A stretch of DNA of 64,000 nucleotides, taken from NCBI GenBank assembly GCA_003254905.1, contig QANU01075165.1:145401-209400 (forward strand). Reading direction: 5' to 3'. This DNA comes from Nissolia schottii. Lineage: Eukaryota > Streptophyta > Magnoliopsida > Fabales > Fabaceae. The notes beneath the pieces were generated by a model. The model worked only from the letters and a program-made list of their open reading frames with translations, did no database searches and was not told the DNA's origin. Position numbers and translations under genes: made by a program. Below are positions 29,501-49,923 of the stretch, piece by piece. Position 1 is the first letter of the stretch. Every line of letters begins with the position of its first letter.

Positions 29501-29610
29501 TTGAGTTTCATAGTGATCATTTTCAGAAGCAATGTCCTGAAATTGATCACTCCCACTGATCAAGTCATTCTTAAGAAGTTTTGCATTTCTTGATTCCACA
29601 ATCCTAGTGC
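26514..29610 (-). mobile_element. 5'-truncated Ty1/Copia retrotransposon (reverse transcriptase-RNase H end)
   Basis: Minus-strand pol fragments in order: 29671-29102 (linker, WYSAMKDEMDSM), 28957-28766 (METFSPVSKKDSFRVIMALV, QMDVKMTFLNGHLKEEVYMK), 28372-27560 (SIYRLKQASCQWYLKFHDAI, the YLDDILLA active site, RPDTAYAVGVLGRYQSNPG, SDSDFAGCVDSRKST) and 27537-27247 (RNase H tail, LYCDNYAAVCMAKNN, HIDIKYLAIRERV, MIADPLTKGMPPKNF). Gag, protease and integrase are missing. The sequence from 27246 down to about 26514 should be the 3' LTR; in element sense it ends near TTTTACA. Frameshifts between pieces and an inserted hAT-type element show it is dead. Confidence 0.85.
28373..28757. mobile_element. 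385-bp non-autonomous hAT-type element inside Copia pol
   Basis: Ends TAGGACTGTCAAAATG (left) and TAGGGCTGTCAAAACG (right, reverse complement). The 8-bp flanks TTATTAGG (28365-28372) and TTATTAAG (28758-28765) match at seven of eight. Removing the insert joins VCKLN to KSIYRLKQA, which restores the Copia reading frame and confirms the insertion point. The interior is dense in GGCCCG/CGGGCC words. Confidence 0.9.
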
Positions 29611-29960
29611 TAATTAATGAAAGTTGTATTAATTCATGAATCGATTTCAAATAGCATTTGATATCTTTCAAGTAAGATAGTTAAAGGAACGAAAAAGATA
29701 ATATAATATCGCAATCAACCATTTAAACTATTTCTTTCCAATTAATTAATAGATAGACGATAAAAAATAGCTAAAAATGACTAAGTATACTTGTTTACAA
29801 CTTTGTATTTAAAACCATAAAAATAAACTAATTTTTATTTTTTCTTTAAAAAAATGGGCTAGCGGGTTAGCCCGTTTATGCCCGCAGACTGACCATAAAC
29901 GAGCCAAAATTTAAAAAGAGATATAATTTTGGCCCGGCCCGTTTGGGCTTGGCCATCAAC
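29605..29960 (-). mobile_element. Right half of the split hAT-type element
   Basis: Reverse-orientation match to the first part of the element at 44773-45593: TTAATGAAAGTTGTATTAAT, GATATCTTTCAA, AACCATTTAAAC, AATTAATTAATAGATAGACG, then GCCCGCAGACTGACCATAAA and a GGCCCG-rich end. With 26215-26516 it forms one element interrupted by Copia. About 360 bp of its middle, and the Copia 5' half, are missing. Confidence 0.65.
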
Positions 29961-30424
29961 TGACTAGTACTACCTTCATCATCAACTATATTTTTCAACA
30001 TCCGAGCTATTCATATGTCAAAGTCTATGTGGACGTGGTTTGTATTGCTTTGTTTTCCACTCAACTATTCCCAAATATGATCCAAAATATCTATCTACAT
30101 ACCTTGCTTCTATAAAGACACACCTTCGTCTCTGCAACCAGTATCCTCTCAGCATGTCATCCTTGGAAATCCACCCAAGATGACAATTTTGAAGACCCAC
30201 TACTGACGTGACTCGGAATTTTTACACACATACTGTCCTAAAACAATTCTTTGCCCTTAATAGGTTTCTAATAAAAAATTTACAAATGAATAGACAGAGG
30301 TCCTGAAATTGCGACTTGAGAAATTGCCGCCGTTGTTTTTTGGACTTTGGAGGGAGCAGAATGACTAGAGCCTCCAGTCCCAAACTTGATTTGCTCATAC
30401 TTCTTTATGAAATCAAAGTTAAGG

Positions 30425-31790
30425 ACATTTTCATGCATAAAATTTTAGAACATTTGTCCCAACGTGCTTCACTCACAATACCTTTGAAATTTTGGTCCAG
30501 ATGAATCTAAAAGGTCACAACTAGATTGGAGAAAACGATTCGCGATCATTTGTGTGGTTGCTAGAGGGATGTTATACCTAAATCATGATTCAAGATTAAG
30601 AATCATTCATAGAAATCTCAAAGTCAGTAATGTCTTGCTTGACTCTTCATTGAATCCCAAAATTGCAGATATCGGTGTGGCAAGAATATTTGGTGGAGAT
30701 CAAATTTAAGGAAAAACTAATCCTGTTGTTGGGACCTAGTAAGTACTCAACAATGCAAACACATTAGTTTCCTTGTATAGTTACTTAGACGTGTGCTAGT
30801 TTAAGATGTTAATTTAAGCTATTTAGATAAAATATAATAGTTAAATAATGAATTTTATTGTTATACGTAGTAAGAGTTTTACACTGTTATTTAATTATGT
30901 GTTACCACATAACTAAGTCTCACGTTTATTATCATAATTAGATGATAGTATAAAAAAGTTAATAATTAATGGTAATTAGTCAAATAAATAAACACCTAAA
31001 ACAGTTATCACCTACCCTTTCACATGATTACTAAACCACCCCTTGTGTTTTGCTTTTGCAGCGCTATATGTCATGATATTACAACCACGAATTTAGTTGG
31101 GCATGTGAGTGTTTATGATAAGTTATGCTCCAATTTAAATTTTCGCTTTCGTAATTAATCTAGTAACTTCAATCAATGCAGATTTGGGATCTGAGGAGAT
31201 CGAGATGGCAGAGCCATGGAGATTGTTGATCACTCTTTAAGGGAGTCAAGCTCTGCCTATGAAGTGCAAAGATGCATCCAAATTGGGCTCTTATGTGTAC
31301 AAGATTATCCCATGGACAGGCCATCAATGTCGACAATTGTTTTCGTGTTGGGTAATGACTCAACTCTTCCTCTTCCTCTTCCAAAACACCCCGCTTTTAT
31401 TTTTCAAGAGAACTAATTATGAAAGTTTAGATCCATCAAATAGTGAAGGAGTTCATTCAGTAAACGAGGTAAGTATGACAACGATTGAAGCTCGCTAAAG
31501 GCCAAAGCTCTTGGAATAACATCAAAGTTTGCCAAAAGGTTGCCTATGATTATGCACACATTATCCAATTCAAAATAGTAATGTAAAACTAGCGTGATAT
31601 AGGGGCCACAGCTAATACCCGCATTCCACTTATTTTTGTAACATTACATTTTTTTTTTAGTATAATTTGTATCAAAAATGTACAAACCAGTTAATAAGAA
31701 TGTGTTACTGTTATTTCTTTCGTTTTGTTAATCCCTTTCATATTTTCAATTACCAAATTACCAACAATATGGAGCTCTACTCTTGAATAA
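30425..31790 (+). pseudogene. Broken 3' duplicate of receptor kinase A
   Basis: Starts inside the equivalent of A's intron 4 (GACATTTTCATGCATAAAAT) and runs through exons 5, 6 and 7 and the 3' flank. Exon 5 (about 30501-30738) has HRNLKVSN instead of HRDLKASN, so the catalytic Asp is lost, DIG instead of DFG, and a stop in the GGDQI stretch. Exon 6 (about 31062-31106) has lost about 100 bp between TATATGTCA and TGATATTACA, removing the SPE motif. Exon 7 (31182-31498) is frameshifted at a T run near 31399. The intron 5 copy carries about 230 bp of extra AT-rich DNA. Exons 1-4 are absent. Clearly non-functional. Confidence 0.92.
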
Positions 31791-32499
31791 AAAACTATCA
31801 GTACGTATGCATCTTTTATATCAGAACATTAGAGTCTCTTTTATTTGGGTACAAAATTATAGACTTTTATTCTGATTATCTTTTCAAGAGTTGGCTCTGT
31901 GCTAATCGCTAATCTTGAAATGAAGCACAAAAGGATGAAGAGGGATAATAGAGTATTATAGTTTGGAAGAAGGGTGTTTTAGTTGAAGAATTTGCTTTGA
32001 GGTTTGAGGAATCTAATAACTCGGTATTGTTTGAACAGACAATGGAAGAGAAGACGGATACGGATACACAAACAACGTTAATTAATAAAAAGCATTTAAA
32101 TAAAAGCAATTCAAATATTAAATTTTGATGGGTGGCATAGAGGATGAGTAGAAATTGGGACAGATGATTTTTGTCCTTAAATTTAACCCTCTATGCCATT
32201 TTTAACTAAACAAAATACGTCTGACACTTTTATGGACTAAATTGACACATTGTACTTTTAGAAACTAATTAAGACGTCAAAACATTTTTTAGAGACTAGA
32301 GTTAACCCTTTACTCAAAAAGAAAAAAGCACGGAAAAAAAAAGAGTGGAAGCTATAATTTTGGTATAGGCTAGAAAAAGAAACACGAGTTTCTCAAGCAA
32401 TAAACAACTGTAGAACCAATTCAAAAGTGCAACAAAACTCACATCACAATTGACGAAAATAGATGAAGCGAGGAACTCATTGAATGTTTTAGGTAGCTT

Positions 32500-36063
<3,564 letters not shown>

Positions 36064-38366
36064 GACAAGGTTGACACAAACTTTTGCAGGGTCCATGGAG
36101 TACTTCTTGCTTCGTGCCCCTCTCATTTTATTAGGACCATGTGTTGTGCACTTAAAAGAAGTAATAATAATAATAATAATAATAAACAAACTGTAAAGTG
36201 TTATTTAGGCTCATTTTATGTAGAATAACGTGTTAACTCATGTCTTATTTAATATTGGATGAGAATTTGATAATATAATTCAATTAAATGATAGATGAAG
36301 TGTGAATTAACATAATGTCTCATGCTAAATTAATACAAATAACATTTCTCTTAGGATGGACTAAGTACATCAAGTAATGATTAGTTAGGAAGAACTTTGT
36401 TGCCTTCCAAAGGCGGCTTTCCATGTATACATGCACTTGGCTCGGAGGTTACCAAATATCTACAACGCAACTTGACTTTACAGCCAAGAGAGACCTACAA
36501 GTAAATTAGGCTTAGAAATATATGCCAATTGCTCATAAGCTGTTCTTACATCTTAGGCTTTTACAAATATCTTATTCAAAGTGCAAATATTTCTAGCAAA
36601 ATTGATGGCCTAATGAAAACATATGGTACAAACATAGGACCTTACTTACCGGGAAAAAAAAACATAGGACCTTTTTTCCTATTTTGTATAGCTTCCAATC
36701 TTATCACTGTGTTTAAGGATTGTATTTATAACAAGTGGCAGGAATAAGCGCCGTAACTGATCAAACTATTGTGCTCAGCATGATGATATGATTGCCTCCA
36801 TATGGAGCATGATTGAACCCATTCAATGTACGTGTTAAGGTTAATTTGTTGATAAATTGAAAAGTAAATCCGTGAAAATTGATATGATTATGATAACCAG
36901 TGGTGCGTGTGTGGAAGGTTTTAAGTTCCGTATTCCAGTTGAGAAACAAGATTTAGCTAGGACTTGGCTACTAGAAGTTACTTCTTTCTCTGGAAATAAT
37001 TTCTTTTTGTGGTCTCTTTGATCTTACTTGCACTGTGACAATAACTTAAAATTCTTTTTTAGAATGAATTAGTTTGTAAAATAGATCATTTAAAATTAAA
37101 TTTAAATAACCAATTAGATAAACTATTATAATTTTATATCACCTTAGAAAAACACTATAAAAATCACAAGGTGTGTCATAGTGGTAGCTCATCTTGTCCT
37201 TTAATTATGTTGGTGTGAGTTCGATTATAAAAATATTTCGTGATCAATAATCTATTACTTTGTGTGAGCTCTATTACTGCCAGGAGATTAATCATTAATG
37301 CTGGCGATGGACATCTGCGTACAACTTAAAAAAAACACTGCATAAATATAATTTTGTAAGTAATTTAAGATTATATATTTGGATAAGCATATATTGCTCA
37401 TGTGTACTATAGCATTCTTTCTGAAATATAATCTCCTTTTTATGCTTTTTTCTAATGGTGCAAGATTTAATTGGAGGAATAATCTCTCCTCCTCCATGAG
37501 ATACAAGAAAATTTTCTGTGGAAGTTTTAATTTGCCGTTCAGTATATATATCAGCACCAATAGTTGAGCAGCTAGTAAGTAAGAATTTCTTCTGGGATGA
37601 GTGAGACGGACATAATGTTCACTACTTCACTGATACATAGCTGACCCTAAGAATTGTTGGGTGATTCAAGTACTGGAATAGTCAAAAATATATTCAATAT
37701 AACACACTCCGTTATCGCTTGTCACAATGGAAACTAAGAAAATCAAAGACTCGTCGCATTCCTTGGAATTTTCAGGGTTAAGACTAAGCCAAAGAGACAG
37801 AAAAAATATATCTGGGGTCATGAAAAGGCCTAGCTAGCTGCTGCCCCTGTTTTGAGGAACAACTCGTCTTAGTTCTACTGGCCTCCATACATCACTTTAC
37901 TCACCTTTCTTTTCCAATGTTGTAACATATGAGGATACCTTAACTGCAACCCAGTTACCTGGAGTTAAGGAGCTTCTTCAATTTAGGATGGCCAAGATCT
38001 GCATATCAGATTAGCATGACAGCTTCTGACATAGGAAAGTTTCTTCCTTTTTTTAATATTTTTTCCTTTCTATGATTCATTTATATTATTTGGCTTCAAT
38101 TTTCTATTCAAGGTGTTATTTTGGCAGTGATGTATTTCGTTATGGAGGCATGCCAGTGCTTAATGAAAATAAATGTCTGTAACAGAAAATAGTTTAAACT
38201 ATGTAGTATAACTAATGAAGGTATCTCTTACCTATTACATCAAAACAAGATCAAACTTGATCTCCACGTTGCCGCAACTATCACATGAAGGAAAACCTAC
38301 AGATTCTCTTATGAAAGCTTTTGAGAATATACAAATTATGTGCCAGATGAGGTCATACTTCTTTCA
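36064..38366. other. Intergenic region between kinases B and C
   Basis: Contains the promoter of B, with a (TAA)n run at 36162-36184 about 100 bp upstream of its start codon, and the 3' flank of C. No other gene or clear element seen. Confidence 0.5.
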
Positions 38367-43723
<5,357 letters not shown>

Positions 43724-43827
43724 GTTTGAAGAGCCGAAAGAAATAACAAGGAATAAAAAAAGCGAGGGGGTCTTTGTGTTGTGTTGTGTTGTGAAGGGTG
43801 TGGATTGATTAGTAGTTGGAGCAAGTT

Positions 43828-43859
43828 CCTTTCTTCTTTCTTTCTTTCTTTCTTTCTTC
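43828..43859. repeat. (GAAA)n microsatellite in the 5' leader of kinase C
   Basis: TTTC repeats on the + strand, that is GAAA repeats in the sense of gene C, about 105-135 bp upstream of its start codon and probably transcribed. Confidence 0.85.
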
Positions 43860-44772
43860 ATGTACAAGATAATTTATTATTCTTTTGGTTTTGATGGGTA
43901 CACAGAAAAGGGAAAGACTGAATTGACTCAGGCTGCCCAGGCACTCATTCCACCCCCAAGAATTTATTGGTCTCACTTTTTTTTCTTTTCCATTTGAATA
44001 AGTACTTATTGATTATTTATTTATTTATTTTCTAGGTGGAAGGCTTTACCAAATTTGAAAGTAGATGGACAAATTGTTTTTTTAATTGAAGAGTAGTGTC
44101 CTTAGTACTACAGTCATATTGACTGAATGGACCTAAAATCTGAAGTGTGAAAGGTTGTTATCTTATATATGGTTAAAAAGGTGTTTTGAAACGTTACCAT
44201 TTTTCGATTTTAAACCATAAATCCTTTTTGAATGTTAAGTAAATTTCAATTTAAGAAAAATCTTTTTTAAAATTCATTTTGAAGTATTAAAATCCATAAA
44301 TGTTGCATGTTGCGTTTGGTACAAGGAATTTAATAGAGAGACAAAAACACGGAGATAAATTTTTTTTATATTTTTTGTATCTCACTGAAGTGAAGCTGAG
44401 ACAGAGGAGATCGAAATATTTTTCTTGAGGAACAAAAAATTGGGGAGTGTAAAGAAATAAGAATTTTTTTTGTCTCTCTGTTATTGTATCTCAATTTTTA
44501 TGTATTGTCTCTAATACCAAAGACAATCTAAAATTATGAGTTTAAAAAAAAATAGGGAAGGGAAGGCAAACAAAGACTAATTTAGTCCCTGCCAAGTTTG
44601 GTACCAACTTGGTCTAGGGTCAATACTGTTAAGATGAAAAAGTAGAGGGCTAGTTAAAAAAGAAAATGTAACTATTTTATTTTCATCTATGTCCTTATTT
44701 TAGATAGCTAATAGACTTTATTTTTTCCCCCTTTTGATCTGAGGTCTTCTTCTCACTGCCTACCTTCATTTA
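43860..44772. other. Intergenic sequence upstream of kinase C
   Basis: No gene. 44325-44530 has GCGTTTGGTA at the left and AATACCAAAGACA at the right with AGAGACAAAAA/TTTTTGTCTCTC inside, which suggests a small MITE without verified ends. Confidence 0.4.
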
Positions 44773-45593
44773 TAGGGGTGTCAAATGGGCCAGCCTGGCC
44801 CGTTTAGGCCTGCGGGCCTAAATGGGTTGGGCAAAAATTATGTCTATTTTTAGGATTTAGCTCGTTTATAGTCGATCCGCAGACCTAAACGGACCAGCCT
44901 GAATAAGTATGCGCGATCATTTTTATCTTTTTTTATCGTCTATCTATTAATTAATTAGAAAAAAATAGTTTAAATGGTTGGTTGTGATATTATATTATCT
45001 TTTTTGTTTCTTCAACTATCTTGTTTGAAAGATATCAAATGCTTTCAAATGCTATTTGAAATAGATTCATGAATTAATACAACTTTCATTAATTAAATGA
45101 GGGCATATAACATTGATGTGAGTACTGTTATATTATTGATCAAAAACACAATTGGAACTCTTTCTTGTAGATTAATCAATAATAAACAAGGTTTGAAAGT
45201 ATATTCAACTTGTAATGCGTAGGCACTCATTGAAGGAATAGAATGCAAAATTTATCAATATCTATGTCATAGCACTTCAACTGTATAACAATATAAATAT
45301 AATTAAGTAGTTAAGCATAACAAATAGCTAAACATGCTCAATTATAAGTAAACTCTTAAACTCCAAAATAAAATTTAGAGTCTAAAATGGAACTTTTAAA
45401 AAATTAATTTTTTTATAAATAAAAAAAATTCACGGGCTCACGGGCTAGCCCGTGGGCTTAGTGGGCTGGGCTTAAACGAGTTGCGCCAATTTTTTTTCAA
45501 ATTTTCACAGACCTATTTTTTACATGTAAAACCCGTCCATTTAACCAGGTAAACGGGTTGGGCCAACGGGCCGGACTCATTTTGACAACCCTA
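44773..45593. mobile_element. 821-bp non-autonomous hAT-type element (reference copy of the family)
   Basis: Ends TAGGGGTGTCAAATGGGCC (left) and TAGGGTTGTCAAAATGAG (right, reverse complement). Flanks CTTCATT(T)A and CTTCATTA (45594-45601) agree except for one extra T on the left. GGCCCG-rich subterminal stretches sit at both ends and an AT-rich middle carries no open frame. Both halves of the split element around the Copia insertion align to it. Confidence 0.8.
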
Positions 45594-45963
45594 CTTCATT
45601 ACAACCACCAACAACGTCACTCTTTGTTTCAGACGCCACCTCTTCTCGATTGCCAACCATCCTCAACTCTGCGTCTCTAGTTGCCGCCTTTATCCTATCC
45701 TCCACTCCGCTTTCAGCAACCACTTCGCTTCCGGCAGTCTTTGTTTTATAGTGGATCCAACAAAAAAAATGAAAAGAATAAATAATTTTGTTTCATAACT
45801 ACAAACTCAAATCTAAATAGATTGTTATCTATGAGCTTCAATAATTGATGGCATAATTCAACCCAAAAACTCATATTTGGAACCAATTTGCTATCTACAA
45901 GCTCAGATCTAGAATTTGGTAGTGAGAAGCGATAGTTTGGAGGATCGAAATCTGGTGGTGTGA
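45594..45963. other. Unique sequence between two elements
   Basis: A GC-richer patch at 45594-45740 (ACAACCACCAACAACGTC and CGCTTCCGGCAG) looks like captured exon or leader sequence but has no recognisable protein. Confidence 0.3.
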
Positions 45964-46038
45964 TGTAACACCCCTTTTTAGTAAAGCAAATGGCATAAAA
46001 TACAATCTTGACATACATATAGATCTCAGAGTACTTTG

Positions 46039-46070
<32 letters not shown>

Positions 46071-46142
46071 TGTGTGTGTGTGTGTATATATATTACACAA
46101 CTTTACTGGCTACAAATTAAGTGTCTCAAAAGACAATAGTAC

Positions 46143-48260
46143 GACATTTTTACTTTTTTGCCCTTGTCACTGAGGCAAATTGCCAAAATACCCTTGTTTC
46201 AAAACATAATACGTAACTACCCCTGTTTTGGCTGACGTAGACTCCGCGGTACGCGTGGCTGTCCACGTCATATTCGCCAAAGCGGTTGGTGAATTTAGTG
46301 CAAACCCACTACAACTAAATTCGCCAACCGCGTTGGCGAATCTGACGTGGATTCGCCAACCGCGTTGGCGAATTCAACCCGTTCACCCCTTCCCCCACTT
46401 CTCCAACACTCCTCTCAATTTCTAAAATTCACATTATCTCTCTAAGAACTTCTTCTCTCTAAAATTCCGAAACACCTCTCGCGGCCGCTGCTCCACTTCG
46501 ATTAGTCCATCAGTATTGTAAGTTTTTACTTACGCAAAATTTATTAGTTTAATTAATAGTTTTTATGCTGTTTAAGGTTTTGTATGCTATCTATATTGAG
46601 TTCAATTAAAAATTTATAGTAAATTATAACATAGGGATGTTTGTGCATTTTATGTTATCTGCATCAGTGTAATGTAATTTGTATGGTGTTGTTGTTGTGT
46701 GACATTTTAGTTCATATCCTTTTATTATATGCGATGTTTATTGTTCTTGGATCCCTAACAGACCATTGTTGGCCTTTTGAGTTACGGCGGCATATGTCTA
46801 TTAATATAATCATAGCGGTGATAAAATTAAATTATAGTGGTCATATTAATATAATCATAGCGATCATAAAATGGCAGTCTAGCATAAAATTAAAATACAA
46901 GATTCAAAGAACCTTACATATGTGGTCAACAAAGCAAACAAAAATGCATTATGTAAACTAATGTCGTGATGGGGGATCGGTGCGTGGCGGTCTAGGAGCT
47001 GGATCAGACGGACCAACCTGTGAGGGATAATATGGGGCTGTGAGTAAGGATGTGAGGGATAAGAATATGATGGTGGATGTGATAGGTAAGGGTAATGATA
47101 TGGTGGCGGTGGGTAAGGGTATGACGATGGTGGTGGGTAAGGGAATGATGGTGGTGGGTACGGTTATGAGGGTGGTGGTGGGTAAGGATATAATGGTGGG
47201 GGGTAAGGGTATGATGATGGTGTCTCGGCTGGCATAGTAGGTGCGGCCGTAGACTCATGAGGGATGGACTCAGCGAACTCAGTATCGTCTACACATCTTC
47301 GACCATCAGCTAATCCAGATCGTCTTCTGCGACGTGGTCTCCGATCGCCCTGTTCCTCGGCCTCCGCCGGTGGTGGAATGGTGGTCGCAGAAGAAGGAGC
47401 GTACTGCTCCAGGCCAATCCGGTTGTGCCCCCAGATGGCTGATAGGATAGCCTCAGCTGATGCTCGAAGCTTGTGCATGCTGAACGAAGGAGATTGAGGG
47501 TCCGCAGTCCAAGCCAGTTGTTGCTCCGCAATGTCCCATTCTATACAACAACAACAATCTACACATACCACATCAACAACAACAATCTATACACCATCAA
47601 CACTCTACATATACCACAAACAACAACAACAATCTATGCATACAACAGCAACAATCCACACATACCACAACAACAGCACCTTACGCATGCAACAACAACA
47701 TTCTATGCAACAACAACAACATACAAATTATATTACATTGTCAGTAACACGGACAGCAGACAATATTATATTACTCTAAACAATACTCAAGCACAAAAAA
47801 TTATTAATTAAACTAATAAATTTTGCGTAAGTTAAAACTTACAAGACAGATGTACGAACCAAAGCAGGGGAGCGGTCGGGACAGGCAGTTAGGGCTGGAG
47901 CTCTGGAATTCTAGAAAGAGAAAATTTTAAGAGAGATAATGAAATTTTAGAAAATGAGAGTAGCACGGCAGAATGGGGGGGGAAGGGTGAATATATATAG
48001 GCCACGGGAGTTGAATTCGCCAACATCAGATTCACCAACACGGTTGGCAAATTTAGTTGTAATGGGTTTGCACTAAATTCACCAACTGCGTTGGCGAATC
48101 TGACGTGGATTCGCCAACCGCGTTGGCAAATTTGACGTGGACGGCCATGCGTGTCACGGAGTCCACGTCAACCAAAACAGGTGTAGTTACATATTATGTT
48201 TTGAAAAAGGGGTATTTTGATAATTTATCTCAGTGACAGGGGCAAAAGAGTAAAAATGTC
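46143..48260 (-). mobile_element. Mutator-like element (MULE) with long terminal inverted repeats and a perfect 9-bp target duplication
   Basis: CAATAGTAC flanks both sides (46134-46142 and 48261-48269). Terminal inverted repeats of about 430-450 bp (46143 to about 46570; about 47803-48260) start GACATTTTTACT and hold repeats of ATTCGCCAACCGCGTTGG and its inverse, then leader-like sequence and a GTAAGTTTT(T/A)ACTTACGCA segment that looks like a splice donor. Each terminus thus seems to carry promoter, first exon and start of an intron. The interior has no transposase, only a minus-strand PMD-tail relic, so the element is non-autonomous. Confidence 0.92.
46959..47571 (-). pseudogene. Proline-rich C-terminal exon of a PMD-type protein carried by the MULE
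   Basis: Minus strand, from an AG near 47550: EWDIAEQQLAWTADPQ, IPPPAEAEEQGDRRPRRRRR, then repeats of SYPYPPP-type units. A TAA at about 47164 replaces what should be Tyr in SYPYPP. The repeat goes on to a new frame ending QVGPSDPAPRPPRTDPPSRH and TAG at 46959. I recall such Pro-Tyr tails in transposon-borne PMD proteins. The conserved PMD core is absent here. One nonsense change and at least one frameshift make it inactive. Confidence 0.5.
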
Positions 48261-49923
48261 CAATAGTACAAACTACAAATTATTTGAGACACTAGCTTGT
48301 ATGCATATAATATATGGAGAAACTTTTCTTTCTTCCTTCCTTTTAGCATCCATTGGCTAATCTGGAACCACCACGAAAAACACATGCAGTGAGAATTAAA
48401 AATTCGCAATAGAAAATGAACAGTTAAAAATTATTTTCGAACTAATGATGGTAGCCGCATGACCCACGGGTAAATCATATGACTACCATGTCACATAAAA
48501 TCACTTATAGAAGCATCACCCTTATCAATAACATTCAAGAAATAAAATACTGAATAGAGCATGTCATGCAATTATATATGCAACATAATTAAATAAACTT
48601 CATATGCATTATAATATCTTTATTTTTCTTCCACTTTCCTAGGCCGCTTGTCTCACACTTGAGTGACAGGGAATTCCTCATCTTTTGGTGTTGCTCAAAA
48701 CATCGTGACAACAAAGTTCTATCCATTACGCACACTAACTAAGGCATGTAACAAAAAGGAGAATCTCACATCTCTCTACCTTCTCACGGTTAGCTGTTAA
48801 GTTTTAAATGTCTTTTTTTTCCTCTTTTTGTCACATGCTTATTATTATGCATAATTTCACAATATAATTCACTAAAGTCATAATTAAAATATACAAGAAC
48901 TTAACTTGTATAAGCAGAAAGCAAATAAACTTATCTCAAAACAAATAGTAACATAATATTAATATATATATATATATATATATATTATAATAAAGAGCAT
49001 ACTTTACACACACCTATACAATGTAACTTAGGTTAGTTTATATAAGTATAAAGTGATGCCGATTTTTTCTTTCTTTTTTATTTATCAATAGGATGCTAAT
49101 TTTAAATAAAAGAGCAATTTATGATTAACTTACAATAATTGAAATAAACAAATTTTTATATGCAAGAGCAGTAGATAAAATAACAAATAATAAACAATGA
49201 TAACTTTATAATAGGGTTTAGGATTTATAATAACGCTAATACAACAAATTCTTCTCGACTCTTACTATGTGTATCTTCTCCTCTCGATCACTTTTTTTTC
49301 CCAACCCTCACTATTGTCTCTGTCTCTCTCTCTCTCTCCCACTTTCTTTTTTTTTTCCCTCACAAATCTCGCTCACACACAACATATTTTTCTTACCTGA
49401 GGGTAGTTGTTAAAAGATGGAGTGTAATAAATATTTTTGTTTTATCTTTTTACCAACATATTTATTGGGTTGGCACCGGTCAAATTCATCTCTAGACTCT
49501 CTTTTTTTACTACTGTTTTATCTTTTTGAGTAAAAAATTACACACTAAACTCTTATCACTTAATTTATTTATTACTTTTAATGTCTTGGATGTGATTATT
49601 TGATATAACTATTAAAATAAATATTGTTACAAAATTGTCAAAAAAGACAAATAAAATTATTTAAGTTGAAAAGCATTTAACAATACTCAACTCAAAGTAT
49701 TATTTAAAAAATGAGGATGTTACATGAGACGCGGCAGTTTGGTGGCAGTGGCGATGGGACAATGGTGGCAATGGGGAACGTCGTGGTGTTGTCGGAGGCA
49801 CGAGGAGTGAGAAATAGTGATACAAAGAAATAATGGGTAAAGTGGGGGAGGTAGGGATAGAGGGGTGGTAGTCAGAGTGGAGCAAAAAGTGATGATAGAG
49901 CCTGTGATGAAGGCCAGAGAGAA

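Larger units (their letters stand above)
45964..49724. mobile_element. Probable solo LTR, split by a nested Mutator-like element
   Basis: Begins TGTAACACCCCTTTTTAG and ends GAGGATGTTACA, the TGTAACAYCC...GGRTGTTACA ends common in plant LTR retrotransposons. The 5-bp flanks TGTGA (45959-45963) and TGAGA (49725-49729) agree at four positions. Without the nested 2118-bp element and one 9-bp duplication it is about 1.63 kb and carries no gag-pol, as expected for a solo LTR. TA repeats lie at 46039-46066 and 48962-48985, and a CT run at 49320-49338. The superfamily cannot be assigned. Confidence 0.6.

Noticed and set aside
47004..47258. Histidine-rich open frame
   Set aside because: Frame-shifted reading of the Pro-Tyr repeat of the PMD tail in the MULE.
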